A stretch of 34,850 nt of DNA from assembly GCF_900019265.1 (NCBI RefSeq), contig NZ_CYGX02000086.1:1-34850 (forward strand). The letters are read 5' to 3'. Origin of the DNA: Paraburkholderia ribeironis (lineage in GTDB: Bacteria; Pseudomonadota; Gammaproteobacteria; Burkholderiales; Burkholderiaceae). Numbering within the stretch: the first letter of the stretch is position 1; the number at the start of each line of letters is the position of its first letter. Positions 1 to 8,131 of the stretch are shown here, one piece after another. The notes beneath the pieces are model-generated. The model made no database searches. It worked only from the letters and a program-made list of their open reading frames with translations, and was not told where the DNA came from. Position numbers and translations under genes: made by a program.

Positions 1-123
1 TTCGTTGCTCCTGTACTGTTTACGCAATAGGTGACCTTCGTGTTCCGCGATCGCAGTGCGATGAATCGGTAGCACGACGCCGATAAAGTCAGCGTACGGA
101 AAAAACGATCCATACCGATTCAT
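1..123 (-). CDS. Possible 5' end of a hypothetical gene running off the left edge
   Basis: An ATG at 123-121 on the minus strand opens a frame without stops to the window edge (41 codons, starting MNRYGSFFPYADF). I do not recognise the sequence and there is no convincing ribosome binding site, so this may be chance. It is noted because the frame stays open and begins with ATG. The sequence between here and the regulator relic at about 322 (roughly 200 bases) shows nothing else I can support. Confidence 0.2.
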   Translation of the reverse strand, partial: MNRYGSFFPYADFIGVVLPIHRTAIAEHEGHLLRKQYRSNE

Positions 124-321
124 ATCGAGCCGAAGCGATGCTGGCTGCCTGTCCCTTCCGTGACGCTGCATGTCGCGGATGTGAATTCTTCGCTGATTTA
201 GACGTCCCCGCAAACTAGATTTAATATCGCGGATGGAAAGAAAAAATTTGTAGCTGATGAATTCGCCACCTCCCAGATCGCTCTCAGTTCCTGCCTGACA
301 AAGTTTTTCTTGTAGTGGAGG

Positions 322-515
322 ATAGAAATGATGCCGGGTTTGGAGATGGTTCGGCGGCGACGCATTCGGTTATTCAGGGCGATCGAGTTGCTTGGCAGGG
401 GAGTGACGCGGTCCGCAATGGAACTCAGATATGGCTCAACGTCAGCCTTTGTGTGCGCGTTACCGATCCGCAAGCATATATGCGGCGGCGCGGAGAGCAC
501 GCGAGTGTTCGGTTG
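322..515 (+). pseudogene. Relic of an AraC-family regulator, C-terminal DNA-binding domain
   Basis: The plus strand encodes, in one frame from about 328, a stretch reading RAIELLGRGVTRSAMELRYG followed by STSAFV. This is the second helix-turn-helix of AraC/XylS-family regulators (compare the usual 'ALELL..G..V..VA.ELGY.S.SAF..AFR'). The family-typical continuation, DPQAYMRRR, is found just downstream in another frame (about 462-490), so the domain is broken by at least one frameshift. There is no N-terminal ligand domain upstream. I infer a dead fragment left by rearrangement at the left border of the metal-resistance island. Motif recognition is by eye. Confidence 0.5.
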
Positions 516-603
516 CCACCGAAGGCTTGCGCAAAACCCTCGGAGCCAGCGAGTGGAGATGAACCCAGCCGGCGCTGAATCAGTCCTGCAGAGGAGGGTA
601 ACG

Positions 604-1548
604 CTAAGGGGATGACCACGTTTTGAAGAGCAGGCGAACCGTCCGTATCGCAAGGTAGCCAATGAACAGGTTGGCGCCGACGAATACGGGTATAGCCAGC
701 AAATGCGCCGATCGCACGCCCGACTGCGCTAGCTTGAGGCTGCAGACCGTTGCGGCGGCGACACCGAACGTATAGGCCCAGTAGGCAGGGATAAAGGACT
801 GCACGCCGAGCCACAATCCGAGGCGTAGGCCAAGCAGCAGTTGGAAAATTCCGTAACCCCAGAGCATGAGAAGCCAGTGGTCCGTGCTACCTGGAGACAA
901 TGCCAGCCAAGCCATGGCGCAAACGACCGGCGGGGCGAACTGAATGCCAATGAGGGGGCGCTGACGCGCGGGTATCGCTGTGGAATGCCATAGCCGATGG
1001 ATTACCAGCGACTCGAGGGCCAACCATGAGAACAGCCCGGCACCTAAAAATAGCCAACCCCAGTCCGGACACCCTAACGAACCAAGCGCCGCTGCGCTAG
1101 TGAAGTTGCCGGCAACGGTCGGCAGGTACAGGGTCGGCACCATGTCCTCCGAGTTCCTGCCGCCCTGCCATAGCGTGCCTGTGTGCCAGAGAGAGAAACC
1201 CACGTGCCATGCGATGCCGCTCATGGCCAGAAGCCACGCCATGGTGATCGAGTACGGAAGCACTGCAATGGCGACGAGCAACGTGGAGACTGCCAATAAC
1301 GCAGGCGTGCCGCCCTGCACAGGATGCAGGAACTCGGCTTTCACAGCCTCGAAGTTCTGGATGGCTTGTCGCAAGTAGCCAATGGCCAGCATGGCCCAGA
1401 CCACCCCCGCGATGGCCAGAAGCGCTTCGGCAATGGTGGGCGGCAGGCCCCATAGCCGTGCCGCCATGCGCCATGCCTGCCCGAGCCCGGAGACGCCCAG
1501 GACTGTGCCGAAGTGTGACGCCGGAATGTGAGTCCGGCATATCTGCAT
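604..1548 (-). CDS. tehA: TehA/TDT-family membrane transporter
   Basis: This is a 314-residue polytopic membrane protein of the TDT (tellurite-resistance/dicarboxylate transporter, SLAC1-like) family. Members are inner-membrane channels or exporters for small anions and organic acids with ten transmembrane helices. The sequence shows the family opening 'IPASHFGTVLGVSGLGQAWR' and alternating hydrophobic helices to the end, and the length is normal. The open frame continues upstream to 1725, but that part lies over copZ and its 3' flank, so I chose the ATG at 1548 just before the family-conserved start. No good ribosome site decides it. The gene lies 79 bases after copZ on the same strand and may be read from the copZ promoter. 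Whether the substrate is tellurite, a metal-chelating acid or something else cannot be told. Confidence 0.75.
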   Translation of the reverse strand: MQICRTHIPASHFGTVLGVSGLGQAWRMAARLWGLPPTIAEALLAIAGVVWAMLAIGYLRQAIQNFEAVKAEFLHPVQGGTPALLAVSTLLVAIAVLPYSITMAWLLAMSGIAWHVGFSLWHTGTLWQGGRNSEDMVPTLYLPTVAGNFTSAAALGSLGCPDWGWLFLGAGLFSWLALESLVIHRLWHSTAIPARQRPLIGIQFAPPVVCAMAWLALSPGSTDHWLLMLWGYGIFQLLLGLRLGLWLGVQSFIPAYWAYTFGVAAATVCSLKLAQSGVRSAHLLAIPVFVGANLFIGYLAIRTVRLLFKTWSSP

Positions 1549-1627
1549 AAGGCATGTCGTCGTCGGCGTCGCCGTATCGCAATGATGGTGTTCATCGCGC
1601 GCGGGCGACGCTGTGAGCGAGCAAACC

Positions 1628-1885
1628 TTATTGCTGTTGTCCACAGCAGCTCTTCGCCTGAGTGCATGCGTTGGCGGCCGCATCCTCGATTCGCACGGGC
1701 GTGTAACCGGCATCCGCAATGGCATCCCGCAGCTCGCTTGGATCGGCGTCGGTCGATTCGATCGTCACCAGGTGCCTGGCCAGGTCAACGGTGAACTTGG
1801 CATCGTTGTCCACGGCCTTCAGCGCTTTCGTGATCAGGCTGACGCAGTGGCCGCAAGTCATGTCATTTACTTCAAAGGCAATCAT
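1628..1885 (-). CDS. copZ: CopZ-like copper chaperone (HMA domain), copy 1
   Basis: An 85-residue cytoplasmic metallochaperone consisting of one heavy-metal-associated domain. The metal site is MTCGHC (Cys 11 and Cys 14) near the N-terminus, and the domain ends near residue 68 with 'ADAGYTPV'. Unusual for the family is the Cys-rich tail (CTQAKSCCGQQ), which adds three cysteines after the ferredoxin-like fold. The start is fixed by the AGGAGAAG ribosome site a few bases upstream. It has its own CueR-type promoter (1925-1955) between copB and this gene. Its likely role is to bind Cu(I) and deliver it to the copper ATPase encoded at 4988. A near-identical copy lies at 8624-8881. Confidence 0.9.
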   Translation of the reverse strand: MIAFEVNDMTCGHCVSLITKALKAVDNDAKFTVDLARHLVTIESTDADPSELRDAIADAGYTPVRIEDAAANACTQAKSCCGQQQ

Positions 1886-1924
1886 GAGACTTCTCCTAAA
1901 GGGGTTTGTCGATGAGACGCTGGA

Positions 1925-1955
1925 ACTATCCGGTTTCCCATCGCCGTAATGTCAA
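1925..1955 (-). promoter_or_regulatory. CueR-type promoter/operator of copZ copy 1
   Basis: Read on the minus strand: TTGACA at 1955-1950, a 19-bp spacer, and GATAGT at 1930-1925. The overlong 19-bp spacer is the hallmark of promoters activated by MerR-family proteins by DNA distortion. The spacer contains the imperfect dyad ATTACGGCGATGGGAA, of the same form as the other copper boxes in the window. It lies in the short gap between the copB stop and copZ. Confidence 0.8.
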
Positions 1956-1969
1956 GAGGCATTTAGCAA

Positions 1970-3025
1970 CTAGTACCAAATGCGAATGCCGGCGACCCAC
2001 TGCTGATCGAAGACGGCTTGATGATCTTCACGGGCGAAATCGGCTGTGCCGCCGAAGCGGCGCTTCCACTCGACCCCGATGTAGGGCGCGACGCGCCGAT
2101 TAATCTCATAACGCAAACGCAACCCGAACTGGGCGTCGGAGATTCCAGCGCCGATCCGCCTGGCAGGATCCGACCGGCCATACGCGTTGACCTCGAGGTC
2201 CGGTTGCAGGATCAGTCGCTGGGTGAAGCGCATGTCGTACTCCGCGCGCACGCGGGCAGCGGTTCGCCCTGTTGGATCCACGTAGCCGGTGGCCTCGATA
2301 TCGAAGTTGTACGGCACTATGCCTTGTACGCCGAATGCAGCCCAATGGCGAGGCGGTCCATCGCCGAAGTCCAGCCGTATCCCGAGCACTGTGTCCCAGT
2401 AAGCCGCGACCGCATGACTCCAGAGCGCCTCGACATCGGCATCTTCAAAGTGGCCGCCGCTACGTTCTCCTTCGCTGCGGACCCACAGCTTGTTGCTGTC
2501 GCTGCCGTACCATCCGTGCATTTCCCACGCCAGTCCATTGGTGTCCTTGTCGTGGAATGCTTCCAACTGGTCGAATTGCAGCATGCCCAGTGGCGCGGCG
2601 TCGTCCATGTCCATGCCCGGCTCGGAACTGGCGCTGACACCTTCGGAGTAGTCGGGGCCGCGCGCGTTGGGCGGTGCGCTGCCGCCCTGCATGGACCCCA
2701 TTCGCATGGGCATCGGATTCTTGCCGTGCGGCGCAGCGTTGCCGTTTTGCATGGAGTCCATCATGGGGTGCATCTGCATGCCGGGCATCGAATGCTCGTC
2801 GTGCGGCGCCGCGTCGCCGTTTTGCATGGAGTTCATCTTGGGAGGCATCTGCATGCCGCCCATCGAACTATCATCATGCGACGAAGCGTTCGTCGAGGGC
2901 ATCGAACTGCCGGCGGGGGGCTGAGCCACCTGTGCGATGGACAGGGCCGGCGCGGCCAGCAGACCCGCCGCGAGCCACAGAAAGCGCCGCGGGAGCATGG
3001 CGGCAATTTGTCGGGTTTTAATCAT
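1970..3025 (-). CDS. copB: CopB copper-resistance outer-membrane protein
   Basis: A 351-residue protein with an N-terminal signal sequence (about residues 1-30). A Met/His-rich region follows (about 38-125), containing imperfect 25-residue repeats of the form SMxGMQM..MxSMQNG.AAPH. The C-terminal CopB/PcoB domain reads 'LQFDQLEAF...GLAWEMHGWYGSD' to the terminal aromatic IRIWY. CopB is an outer-membrane-associated beta-barrel that works with the periplasmic oxidase CopA in sequestering copper. I chose the ATG at 3025 because it overlaps the copA stop as ATGA, which points to translational coupling. The long upstream open frame is a copA shadow. Its own 3' end, with the following copZ promoter, is duplicated at 8439-8945. 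Confidence 0.9.
   Translation of the reverse strand: MIKTRQIAAMLPRRFLWLAAGLLAAPALSIAQVAQPPAGSSMPSTNASSHDDSSMGGMQMPPKMNSMQNGDAAPHDEHSMPGMQMHPMMDSMQNGNAAPHGKNPMPMRMGSMQGGSAPPNARGPDYSEGVSASSEPGMDMDDAAPLGMLQFDQLEAFHDKDTNGLAWEMHGWYGSDSNKLWVRSEGERSGGHFEDADVEALWSHAVAAYWDTVLGIRLDFGDGPPRHWAAFGVQGIVPYNFDIEATGYVDPTGRTAARVRAEYDMRFTQRLILQPDLEVNAYGRSDPARRIGAGISDAQFGLRLRYEINRRVAPYIGVEWKRRFGGTADFAREDHQAVFDQQWVAGIRIWY
2680..2880 (-). repeat. Tandem repeats encoding Met-rich copper-binding units in CopB
   Basis: The motif encoding M(D/N)SMQNG recurs with anchors at plus-strand positions 2691, 2751 and 2826, a 60-bp and then a 75-bp step. The repeat units code for Met- and His-rich peptides of about 20-25 residues. 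Copy number of such repeats commonly varies between strains, which changes the number of copper sites. Confidence 0.75.
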
Positions 3026-4761
3026 GACACGACCACCTCGCGGAACATGCCCGCAAACATGTGATAGAGCATATGGCAGTGGTAGGCCCAGTGTCCCGGC
3101 GTATCGGCCGTCACACCATAGGCGATACGTTGCGCAGGCTGCACGTTGATGGTGTGCTTGCGCACCTGGAAACCACCGGACGGATTTTCCAGCTCGCTCC
3201 ACATGCCATGCAGGTGGATCGGATGATTCATCATGGTGTCGTTGACGAGCACGACGCGCACGCGCTCCCCGGTTCTCAAGTGAACCGGCTTTGCATCGGA
3301 GTACTTCACGCCGTCGAACGACCACATGAACCGCTCCATGTTGCCGGTAAGGTGCAGTTCGATTTCGCGGTTCGGCTCGCGCGGGTCCAGAGACCCGCCG
3401 AGCGTATGCAGATCGGCGTAGGTGAGGACGCGGCGGCCATTCCCGCGCAGGCCCGCGCCCGGGTCGTCGAGATTGGTGCGTGGCATGTCGACACGCATGT
3501 CGACACCGGGGCCATATTCGGTACGAGCGTGATGCGCGGGCGGCGTCGCGGCCATCATGCCCATCATCCCCATCCCGGGTTTCCCCGACATTCCCCCTTG
3601 CGCATGCATCCCGCCCATCATCATTGCGCCCATCATGTCTGCCTTGTCCAACCAGCCGACCGGGTCCATTGTTGGGACGTCCGCCTGCATGCCCAGGCGC
3701 GGCGCGAGCGTGCCGCGCGCATAGCCGCTGCGGTCGATCGATTGGGCGAATACGGTGTACGCGCGGTCGTCTTCGGGCTGGACGATGACGTCGTAGGTTT
3801 CGGCGATGGAAATGCGGAACTCGTCTACGCTCACCGGCTCCACATCCTGTCCGTCGGCGCTGACCACGGTCATCTTCAGGCCCGGAATGCGCACATCGAA
3901 GATCGACATCGACGAGCCGTTGATAAAGCGCAGACGCACCTTTTCGCCGGGCTTGAATATTCCCGTCCAATTGTCGGCCGGTGAGTGTCCGTTCGTCAGA
4001 TAGGTATAGATCTGTCCCGACACGTCGCTGTAGTCGGTCGGATTCATACGCATCTGCTCCCACATCTTGCGCCTCGCTAAAGCACTACTCAGCCCATGTT
4101 CCCGCACGTCGCGGAAGAAATCCGGCGCTGTGGGCATGGCGTAGTTGTAGTAATCGCCCGACTTCTTCAGCGTTGCGTAGATGTGCTCGGGGTCATCGTC
4201 GGACCAGTCGTTGAGCATGACGACATAGTCGCGGTCGACCGCAATGCGATCTCCCCCAGCCGGTTCGATGACCAGCGGACCGAACACCCCCGTTTGTTCC
4301 TGAAAGCGCGAATGCGAGTGGTACCAATAGGTGCCGGCCTGCCGCACGGGGAAGCGATAGACGAAGGTCTCGCCCGGTGCGATGCCAGGAAAGCTGAGGC
4401 CAGGCACCCCGTCCATCTCAGTTGGAACAAGAATGCCGTGCCAATGAATGGAAGTCGGCACCCGTAGCCGATTGGTCACGCGCAGCGTCACTGTGGTCCC
4501 CTCCTTCCAGCGGAGTGTGGGCCCGGGAAGGCTGCCGTTGATGGTCGTGGCCAGGCGTGAATGGCCAGTGTAGTTGACGGGGGTCTCGGCGATATCCAGC
4601 GCGAAATCGGTACCGCTCAGCACGGTCGGCTGGTCGGGGCTGGTCAGCGCCCAGGTGCGCGAGGACTGGAGTAGGCCAAGTGTGGCAGCGGCACCGCCCA
4701 AGGCCACGCCTTGAACGAAGCGCCGCCGCGACGTACTGGTTGGTGGATTACGACTTTGCAT
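3022..4761 (-). CDS. copA: CopA/PcoA-type periplasmic multicopper oxidase
   Basis: A 579-residue blue multicopper oxidase of the CopA/PcoA copper-resistance family, which oxidises Cu(I) to Cu(II) in the periplasm. It has a twin-arginine signal (SRRRFVQG, residues 11-18), so it is exported folded. The copper-ligand motifs are all present: HWHG (about 106-109), HSH (about 148-150), HPIHLHG (about 513-519) and HCHMLYHMFAGM (about 561-572). A Met-rich loop (about 370-400, MMGAMMMGGM) probably binds substrate Cu(I). The length is normal. The gene is first in the copA-copB pair; its TGA overlaps the copB ATG. It is driven by a CueR-type promoter at 4835-4865, divergent from the ATPase promoter. This is unusual, because copAB is commonly under the CopRS two-component system. 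Confidence 0.95.
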   Translation of the reverse strand: MQSRNPPTSTSRRRFVQGVALGGAAATLGLLQSSRTWALTSPDQPTVLSGTDFALDIAETPVNYTGHSRLATTINGSLPGPTLRWKEGTTVTLRVTNRLRVPTSIHWHGILVPTEMDGVPGLSFPGIAPGETFVYRFPVRQAGTYWYHSHSRFQEQTGVFGPLVIEPAGGDRIAVDRDYVVMLNDWSDDDPEHIYATLKKSGDYYNYAMPTAPDFFRDVREHGLSSALARRKMWEQMRMNPTDYSDVSGQIYTYLTNGHSPADNWTGIFKPGEKVRLRFINGSSMSIFDVRIPGLKMTVVSADGQDVEPVSVDEFRISIAETYDVIVQPEDDRAYTVFAQSIDRSGYARGTLAPRLGMQADVPTMDPVGWLDKADMMGAMMMGGMHAQGGMSGKPGMGMMGMMAATPPAHHARTEYGPGVDMRVDMPRTNLDDPGAGLRGNGRRVLTYADLHTLGGSLDPREPNREIELHLTGNMERFMWSFDGVKYSDAKPVHLRTGERVRVVLVNDTMMNHPIHLHGMWSELENPSGGFQVRKHTINVQPAQRIAYGVTADTPGHWAYHCHMLYHMFAGMFREVVVS

Positions 4762-4834
4762 GGAATTCTCCGTGATCTACGGCAGTCGGTGAGCCATGAG
4801 ATTTCTCGACTGGTTTTTTCGATGAGACGGCGGG

Positions 4835-4865
4835 ACTGTAGGGCTTCCTATCGTTGGAATGTCAA
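4835..4865 (-). promoter_or_regulatory. CueR-type promoter/operator of copAB
   Basis: On the minus strand: TTGACA at 4865-4860, a 19-bp spacer, and TACAGT at 4840-4835. The spacer carries TTCCAACGATAGGAAG, the same dyad as the copZ box. It faces away from the ATPase promoter 52 bp to the right, so the 4762-4987 gap is a divergent copper control region. Confidence 0.8.
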
Positions 4866-4917
4866 TAGAGCCGTTGCAAACGCTGTGACGTAATCGAAAA
4901 TTTTTTTCATGCCCCGC

Positions 4918-4948
4918 TTGACCTTCCGATGATGGGAACGACGAAGCT
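4918..4948 (+). promoter_or_regulatory. CueR-type promoter/operator of the copper ATPase and cueR
   Basis: TTGACC at 4918-4923, a 19-bp spacer (TTCCGATGATGGGAACGAC), and GAAGCT at 4943-4948. The spacer dyad TTCC...GGGAA fits CueR recognition. Since cueR1 follows the ATPase in the same operon, the regulator controls its own synthesis. The same region is duplicated at 10021-10126. Confidence 0.8.
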
Positions 4949-4987
4949 GCTCTCCATCGAAACACCAACGAAACGGAGATCACCCTC

Positions 4988-7435
4988 ATGAGTACGACCG
5001 CTTCAACATCCAAATTCCAAGAATTCAAGCTGCCCATCGAAGGTATGACGTGCGCGAGCTGCGTCTCGCGCATTGAGAAGGCGCTGGAGGCGCTGCCGGG
5101 CGTCGAAAGCACGGCAGTCAACCTCGCGACCGAGGAAGCCACGGTTCGGGCGTCCGCCGATGTGGACGTCGGGGCGCTGGCCGACGCCGTCCGCAAGGCC
5201 GGATACGATGTCCGCTCCAGCCCGATCGAGCTCGGGATCGAAGGCATGACCTGCGCATCGTGCGTGGGCCGGGTGGAAAAGGCGTTGCTGAAGGTCCCCG
5301 GCGTCTCGGCCGCATCGGTGAACCTAGCGACCGAAAAGGCGACGGTTACGGCGCATGGCGGCGTGTCGTTCGCGACGTTGGCCGGGGCTGTCGAAAAAGC
5401 CGGTTACGGCGCTAAACCGGTCGAGGCCACATCGGCGGCATCGGCCGCACCGGCTGCGGCAAGTCTTCCGCAATGGTGGCCGGTGCTCGCTGGTACGTTG
5501 CTGACGCTTCCGCTGCTGCTGCCGATGCTGCTGCAGTTGTTCGGCATCGAGTGGGAGCTGAGGGGCTGGGTGCAATTGGCGCTGGCGACCCCGGTGCAGT
5601 TCTGGCTCGGCGCTCGTTTCTACCGCGCCGGCTGGAAAGCCGTGAAGGCGGGCAGCGGCAACATGGACCTGCTGGTCGCGCTGGGCACAAGCGCGGCGTA
5701 CGGGCTTTCGGTTTTCCTGTTGTGGCAGCACCGCAACGGCGATACGCCGGATCTGTATTTCGAGGCATCGGCCGCGGTCATTACTCTGGTGTTACTCGGT
5801 AAATGGCTCGAATCGCGTGCCAAGCGGCAGACGGCCGATGCAATCCGCTCGCTGAATGCGCTGCGGCCGACTGTTGCTCGCGTCCTAGTGGATGGCGTCG
5901 AAGTCTCCACGGCGGTCGAGCAGGTTGCCGTAGGTGACGTCGTGGTTATCCGTCCCGGCGAACGCGTACCGGTGGATGGTGAAGTCATCGACGGCCGCAG
6001 CCACATCAATGAGTCGCTCATCACCGGCGAGAGCCTGCCGGTCGCGAAGGCTGTCGGCGACAAGGTGACCGGCGGTTCCGTCAACGAGGAAGGTGTATTG
6101 CAGGTCCGCACGCTGGCCATCGGCACCGAGACCACGCTTGCCAGAATCATCCGCATGGTGGAGTCGGCGCAGGCCGCGAAGGCTCCGATTCAGCGCATCG
6201 TCGATCGCGTGAGTGCGGTTTTCGTCCCCGTCGTCCTCGGGCTGGCGCTGTTGACCTTCGTCGGCTGGTTCCTTTACAACGGCGATGTGCAGCATGCCGT
6301 GATCAGTGCCGTTGCGGTGCTCGTGATCGCCTGCCCCTGTGCGCTCGGCCTCGCTACGCCGACGGCCATCATGGCGGGTACCGGTGTGGCTGCACGCCAA
6401 GGCATTTTAATCAAGGATGCAGAGGCGCTCGAAGTTGCCCACTCGGTGACCCTCGTGGCGTTCGATAAGACGGGTACGCTGACCGAAGGCAAGCCGTCGT
6501 TGGTTGCAATCGAGGCAGCCGGCGCCGGCGATCCAAACGAGGTGCTGCAACTTGCGGCCGCGCTGCAGAACACCAGTGACCACCCGCTCGCGCATGCGGT
6601 GCTCGACAAGATCCGAGAGCATCGCATTGCCGTGCCGCAGGCGCAGGAGGCTAAAGCCTTGCCGGGCCGCGGAGTGCAGGGCGTCGTGCTCGGGCGGCAG
6701 ATCCTGTTGGGCAGCACGCGGTTGATGAACGAGTCTAACGCGGCTCCGGGAGCGCTACTGTCCGAAGCGGAGCGTCTCGAGGGTGAGGGACGGACTATCT
6801 CCTGGTTGCTGGCACAAGAGGAAAGTCGAACTCGCGTGTTGGGACTGCTGGCCTTTGGCGACACCGTCAAGCCCGCGTCGTACGCGGCCGTCAAGCGGCT
6901 GCGCGAGCTGGGCATCAAGACGGTGATGCTGACCGGTGACAACCAGGGCAGTGCCAATGCCGTTGCGCGGGACTTGGGCATCGACGAAGTCCGTGCCGAA
7001 TTGTTGCCTGGTGACAAGGCGTCGATCGTCGATGGCCTGCGCAAGCAAGGCCACGTCGTGGCAATGGTCGGAGACGGATTGAACGATGCGCCGTCGCTGG
7101 TGGCGGCGGACGTTGGCTTGTCGATGTCGACGGGCACCGACGTGGCGATGGAAGCGGCGGGCATCACGTTGATGCGCGGCGATCCCCGCTTGGTGGCGGA
7201 TTCGTTCGACGTCTCGCGTCGTACTTACTCGAAAATCAAGCAAGGCTTGTTCTGGGCGTTTGCGTACAACGTGCTGGGTATCCCGCTGGCGGCTTTGGGC
7301 TTGCTGAACCCGGTCATTGCCGGGGCAGCCATGGCCTTCAGCAGCGTCAGCGTCGTCAGCAATGCACTGATGCTGCGTCGCTGGCGGGGCGCGGCGACTG
7401 CCGCCGGCGCGCTTGGCCCGACGCAAGGAGATTGA
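4988..7435 (+). CDS. cupA: Cu(I)-exporting P1B-type ATPase with two metal-binding domains
   Basis: An 815-residue P1B-1 ATPase (CopA/CupA type) that pumps Cu(I) from cytoplasm to periplasm. Two N-terminal HMA domains carry MTCASC (Cys 22/25 and Cys 89/92). The intramembrane metal site is CPC (449-451), the phosphorylated Asp is in DKTGT (Asp 493), and TGES and GDGLND complete the catalytic set. Transmembrane helices follow the usual eight-helix plan. The start at ATG 4988 follows a GGAGA ribosome site. The ATPase stop is two bases before the cueR ATG, so the pair is one operon. Exported Cu(I) would be handled in the periplasm by the divergently encoded CopA/CopB. A copy of the first domain alone lies at 10127-10360. 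Confidence 0.96.
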   Translation: MSTTASTSKFQEFKLPIEGMTCASCVSRIEKALEALPGVESTAVNLATEEATVRASADVDVGALADAVRKAGYDVRSSPIELGIEGMTCASCVGRVEKALLKVPGVSAASVNLATEKATVTAHGGVSFATLAGAVEKAGYGAKPVEATSAASAAPAAASLPQWWPVLAGTLLTLPLLLPMLLQLFGIEWELRGWVQLALATPVQFWLGARFYRAGWKAVKAGSGNMDLLVALGTSAAYGLSVFLLWQHRNGDTPDLYFEASAAVITLVLLGKWLESRAKRQTADAIRSLNALRPTVARVLVDGVEVSTAVEQVAVGDVVVIRPGERVPVDGEVIDGRSHINESLITGESLPVAKAVGDKVTGGSVNEEGVLQVRTLAIGTETTLARIIRMVESAQAAKAPIQRIVDRVSAVFVPVVLGLALLTFVGWFLYNGDVQHAVISAVAVLVIACPCALGLATPTAIMAGTGVAARQGILIKDAEALEVAHSVTLVAFDKTGTLTEGKPSLVAIEAAGAGDPNEVLQLAAALQNTSDHPLAHAVLDKIREHRIAVPQAQEAKALPGRGVQGVVLGRQILLGSTRLMNESNAAPGALLSEAERLEGEGRTISWLLAQEESRTRVLGLLAFGDTVKPASYAAVKRLRELGIKTVMLTGDNQGSANAVARDLGIDEVRAELLPGDKASIVDGLRKQGHVVAMVGDGLNDAPSLVAADVGLSMSTGTDVAMEAAGITLMRGDPRLVADSFDVSRRTYSKIKQGLFWAFAYNVLGIPLAALGLLNPVIAGAAMAFSSVSVVSNALMLRRWRGAATAAGALGPTQGD

Positions 7436-7437
7436 CT

Positions 7438-7902
7438 ATGAACATCGGCGAAGTCGCGGCGGCATCCGGTGTCTCGACCAAGATGATTCGGCACTATGAG
7501 GGTCTCGGGCTGTTGCCGCAGGCGAGCCGCTCGATGAGCGGTTACCGGCAATACAGTGAAAAGGATGTGAGCAGGCTGCGGTTTATCCGCCATTGCCGCG
7601 ACCTCGGTTTTTCGCTAGATCGGATCGGTGACCTGCTCGATCTATGGCAGAACCGAGAGCGCTCCAGTCGGCAGGTGAAGATACTGGCGCAGGCCCACAT
7701 CGCGGAGCTCGACGAAAAACTGAGGGAGCTTCACGAGATGAAGGCGGCGCTCGAACACTTGGTGCATGGGTGCCATGGCGACGATAAATCGGACTGCTCA
7801 ATCATCGAGTCGCTCGCGTCCACAGCAGCCATGCGAGACGGTGCCACCAATAGCCCTGTCCGAAAAACCTTGCCCGACAAGCGACGGAAGTTCATCCGTT
7901 GA
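7438..7902 (+). CDS. cueR: CueR copper-responsive MerR-family activator, copy 1
   Basis: A 154-residue MerR-family regulator. The N-terminal winged helix (MNIGEVAAASGVSTKMIRHYE) binds the operator, a long dimerisation helix follows, and the metal loop is C-HGDDKSD-C, two cysteines seven residues apart exactly as in CueR, which senses Cu(I) with two thiolates. I chose ATG 7438, with AAGGAG 8 bases upstream; an in-frame TTG at 7432 overlaps the ATPase stop but has no support. It is cotranscribed with the ATPase. The tail beyond residue 130 (ending KTLPDKRRKFIR) is longer than in E. coli CueR. The second copy at 10363 is about four fifths identical by eye. Confidence 0.95.
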   Translation: MNIGEVAAASGVSTKMIRHYEGLGLLPQASRSMSGYRQYSEKDVSRLRFIRHCRDLGFSLDRIGDLLDLWQNRERSSRQVKILAQAHIAELDEKLRELHEMKAALEHLVHGCHGDDKSDCSIIESLASTAAMRDGATNSPVRKTLPDKRRKFIR

Positions 7903-7985
7903 ATTCGAACTTTCCGTGTATCGAATGTTGTAATGCTCAAGCGACTGCCCGTGGAAAAATACGATTCGAATTCAATCCACGGGCA
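7899..7985. repeat. Nested inverted repeats after cueR1
   Basis: Two dyads interlock. TTGAATTCGAA (7899-7909) pairs with TTCGAATTCAA (7965-7975). A 10-bp pair, TGCCCGTGGA (7946-7955) with TCCACGGGCA (7976-7985), encloses the second arm. The two stems cannot form together, so the RNA could switch between folds. There is no clear U-tract, so this is not a standard terminator. It may be a relic of a mobile-element end. Confidence 0.5.
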
Positions 7986-8060
7986 CTCTGAAGTTTTGGT
8001 CGCCTCCCGCAAGAACCCAAGGCCATGACTTAGCTGGACCCAGTACTTCTCTCTAGTGTT

Positions 8061-8083
8061 CCCGTCGACAGCGTGTCGACGGG
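8061..8083. repeat. Perfect 10-bp palindrome with 3-base loop
   Basis: CCCGTCGACA (8061-8070), GCG, then TGTCGACGGG (8074-8083) form a perfect tight hairpin. No U-tract follows on either strand. It lies in the 420-base stretch between cueR1 and the IS3 relic, which holds no gene I can support. It could be an extragenic palindrome, a protein site or an insertion-sequence end. Confidence 0.6.
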
Positions 8084-8131
8084 GGCAATGATTGGGTGCT
8101 GCCGTGCCGGCAGTTGAGTGGTGCGCACCGC

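Noticed and set aside
198..662. A 154-codon open frame on the minus strand
   Set aside because: It runs over the AraC relic and the tehA end, with no recognisable domain and unnatural composition.
1549..1725. N-terminal extension of the TehA frame over copZ
   Set aside because: It is copZ sequence read in another frame, and family similarity begins only after residue 60.
2018..3064. Long open frame on the plus strand opposite copB
   Set aside because: It is the antisense shadow of copB/copA. The His-rich look comes from reading Met-rich repeats backwards.
3026..4063. Long N-terminal extension of the copB frame
   Set aside because: The upstream part overlaps copA in another frame and has no family similarity. 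The ATGA overlap and signal peptide place the copB start at 3025.
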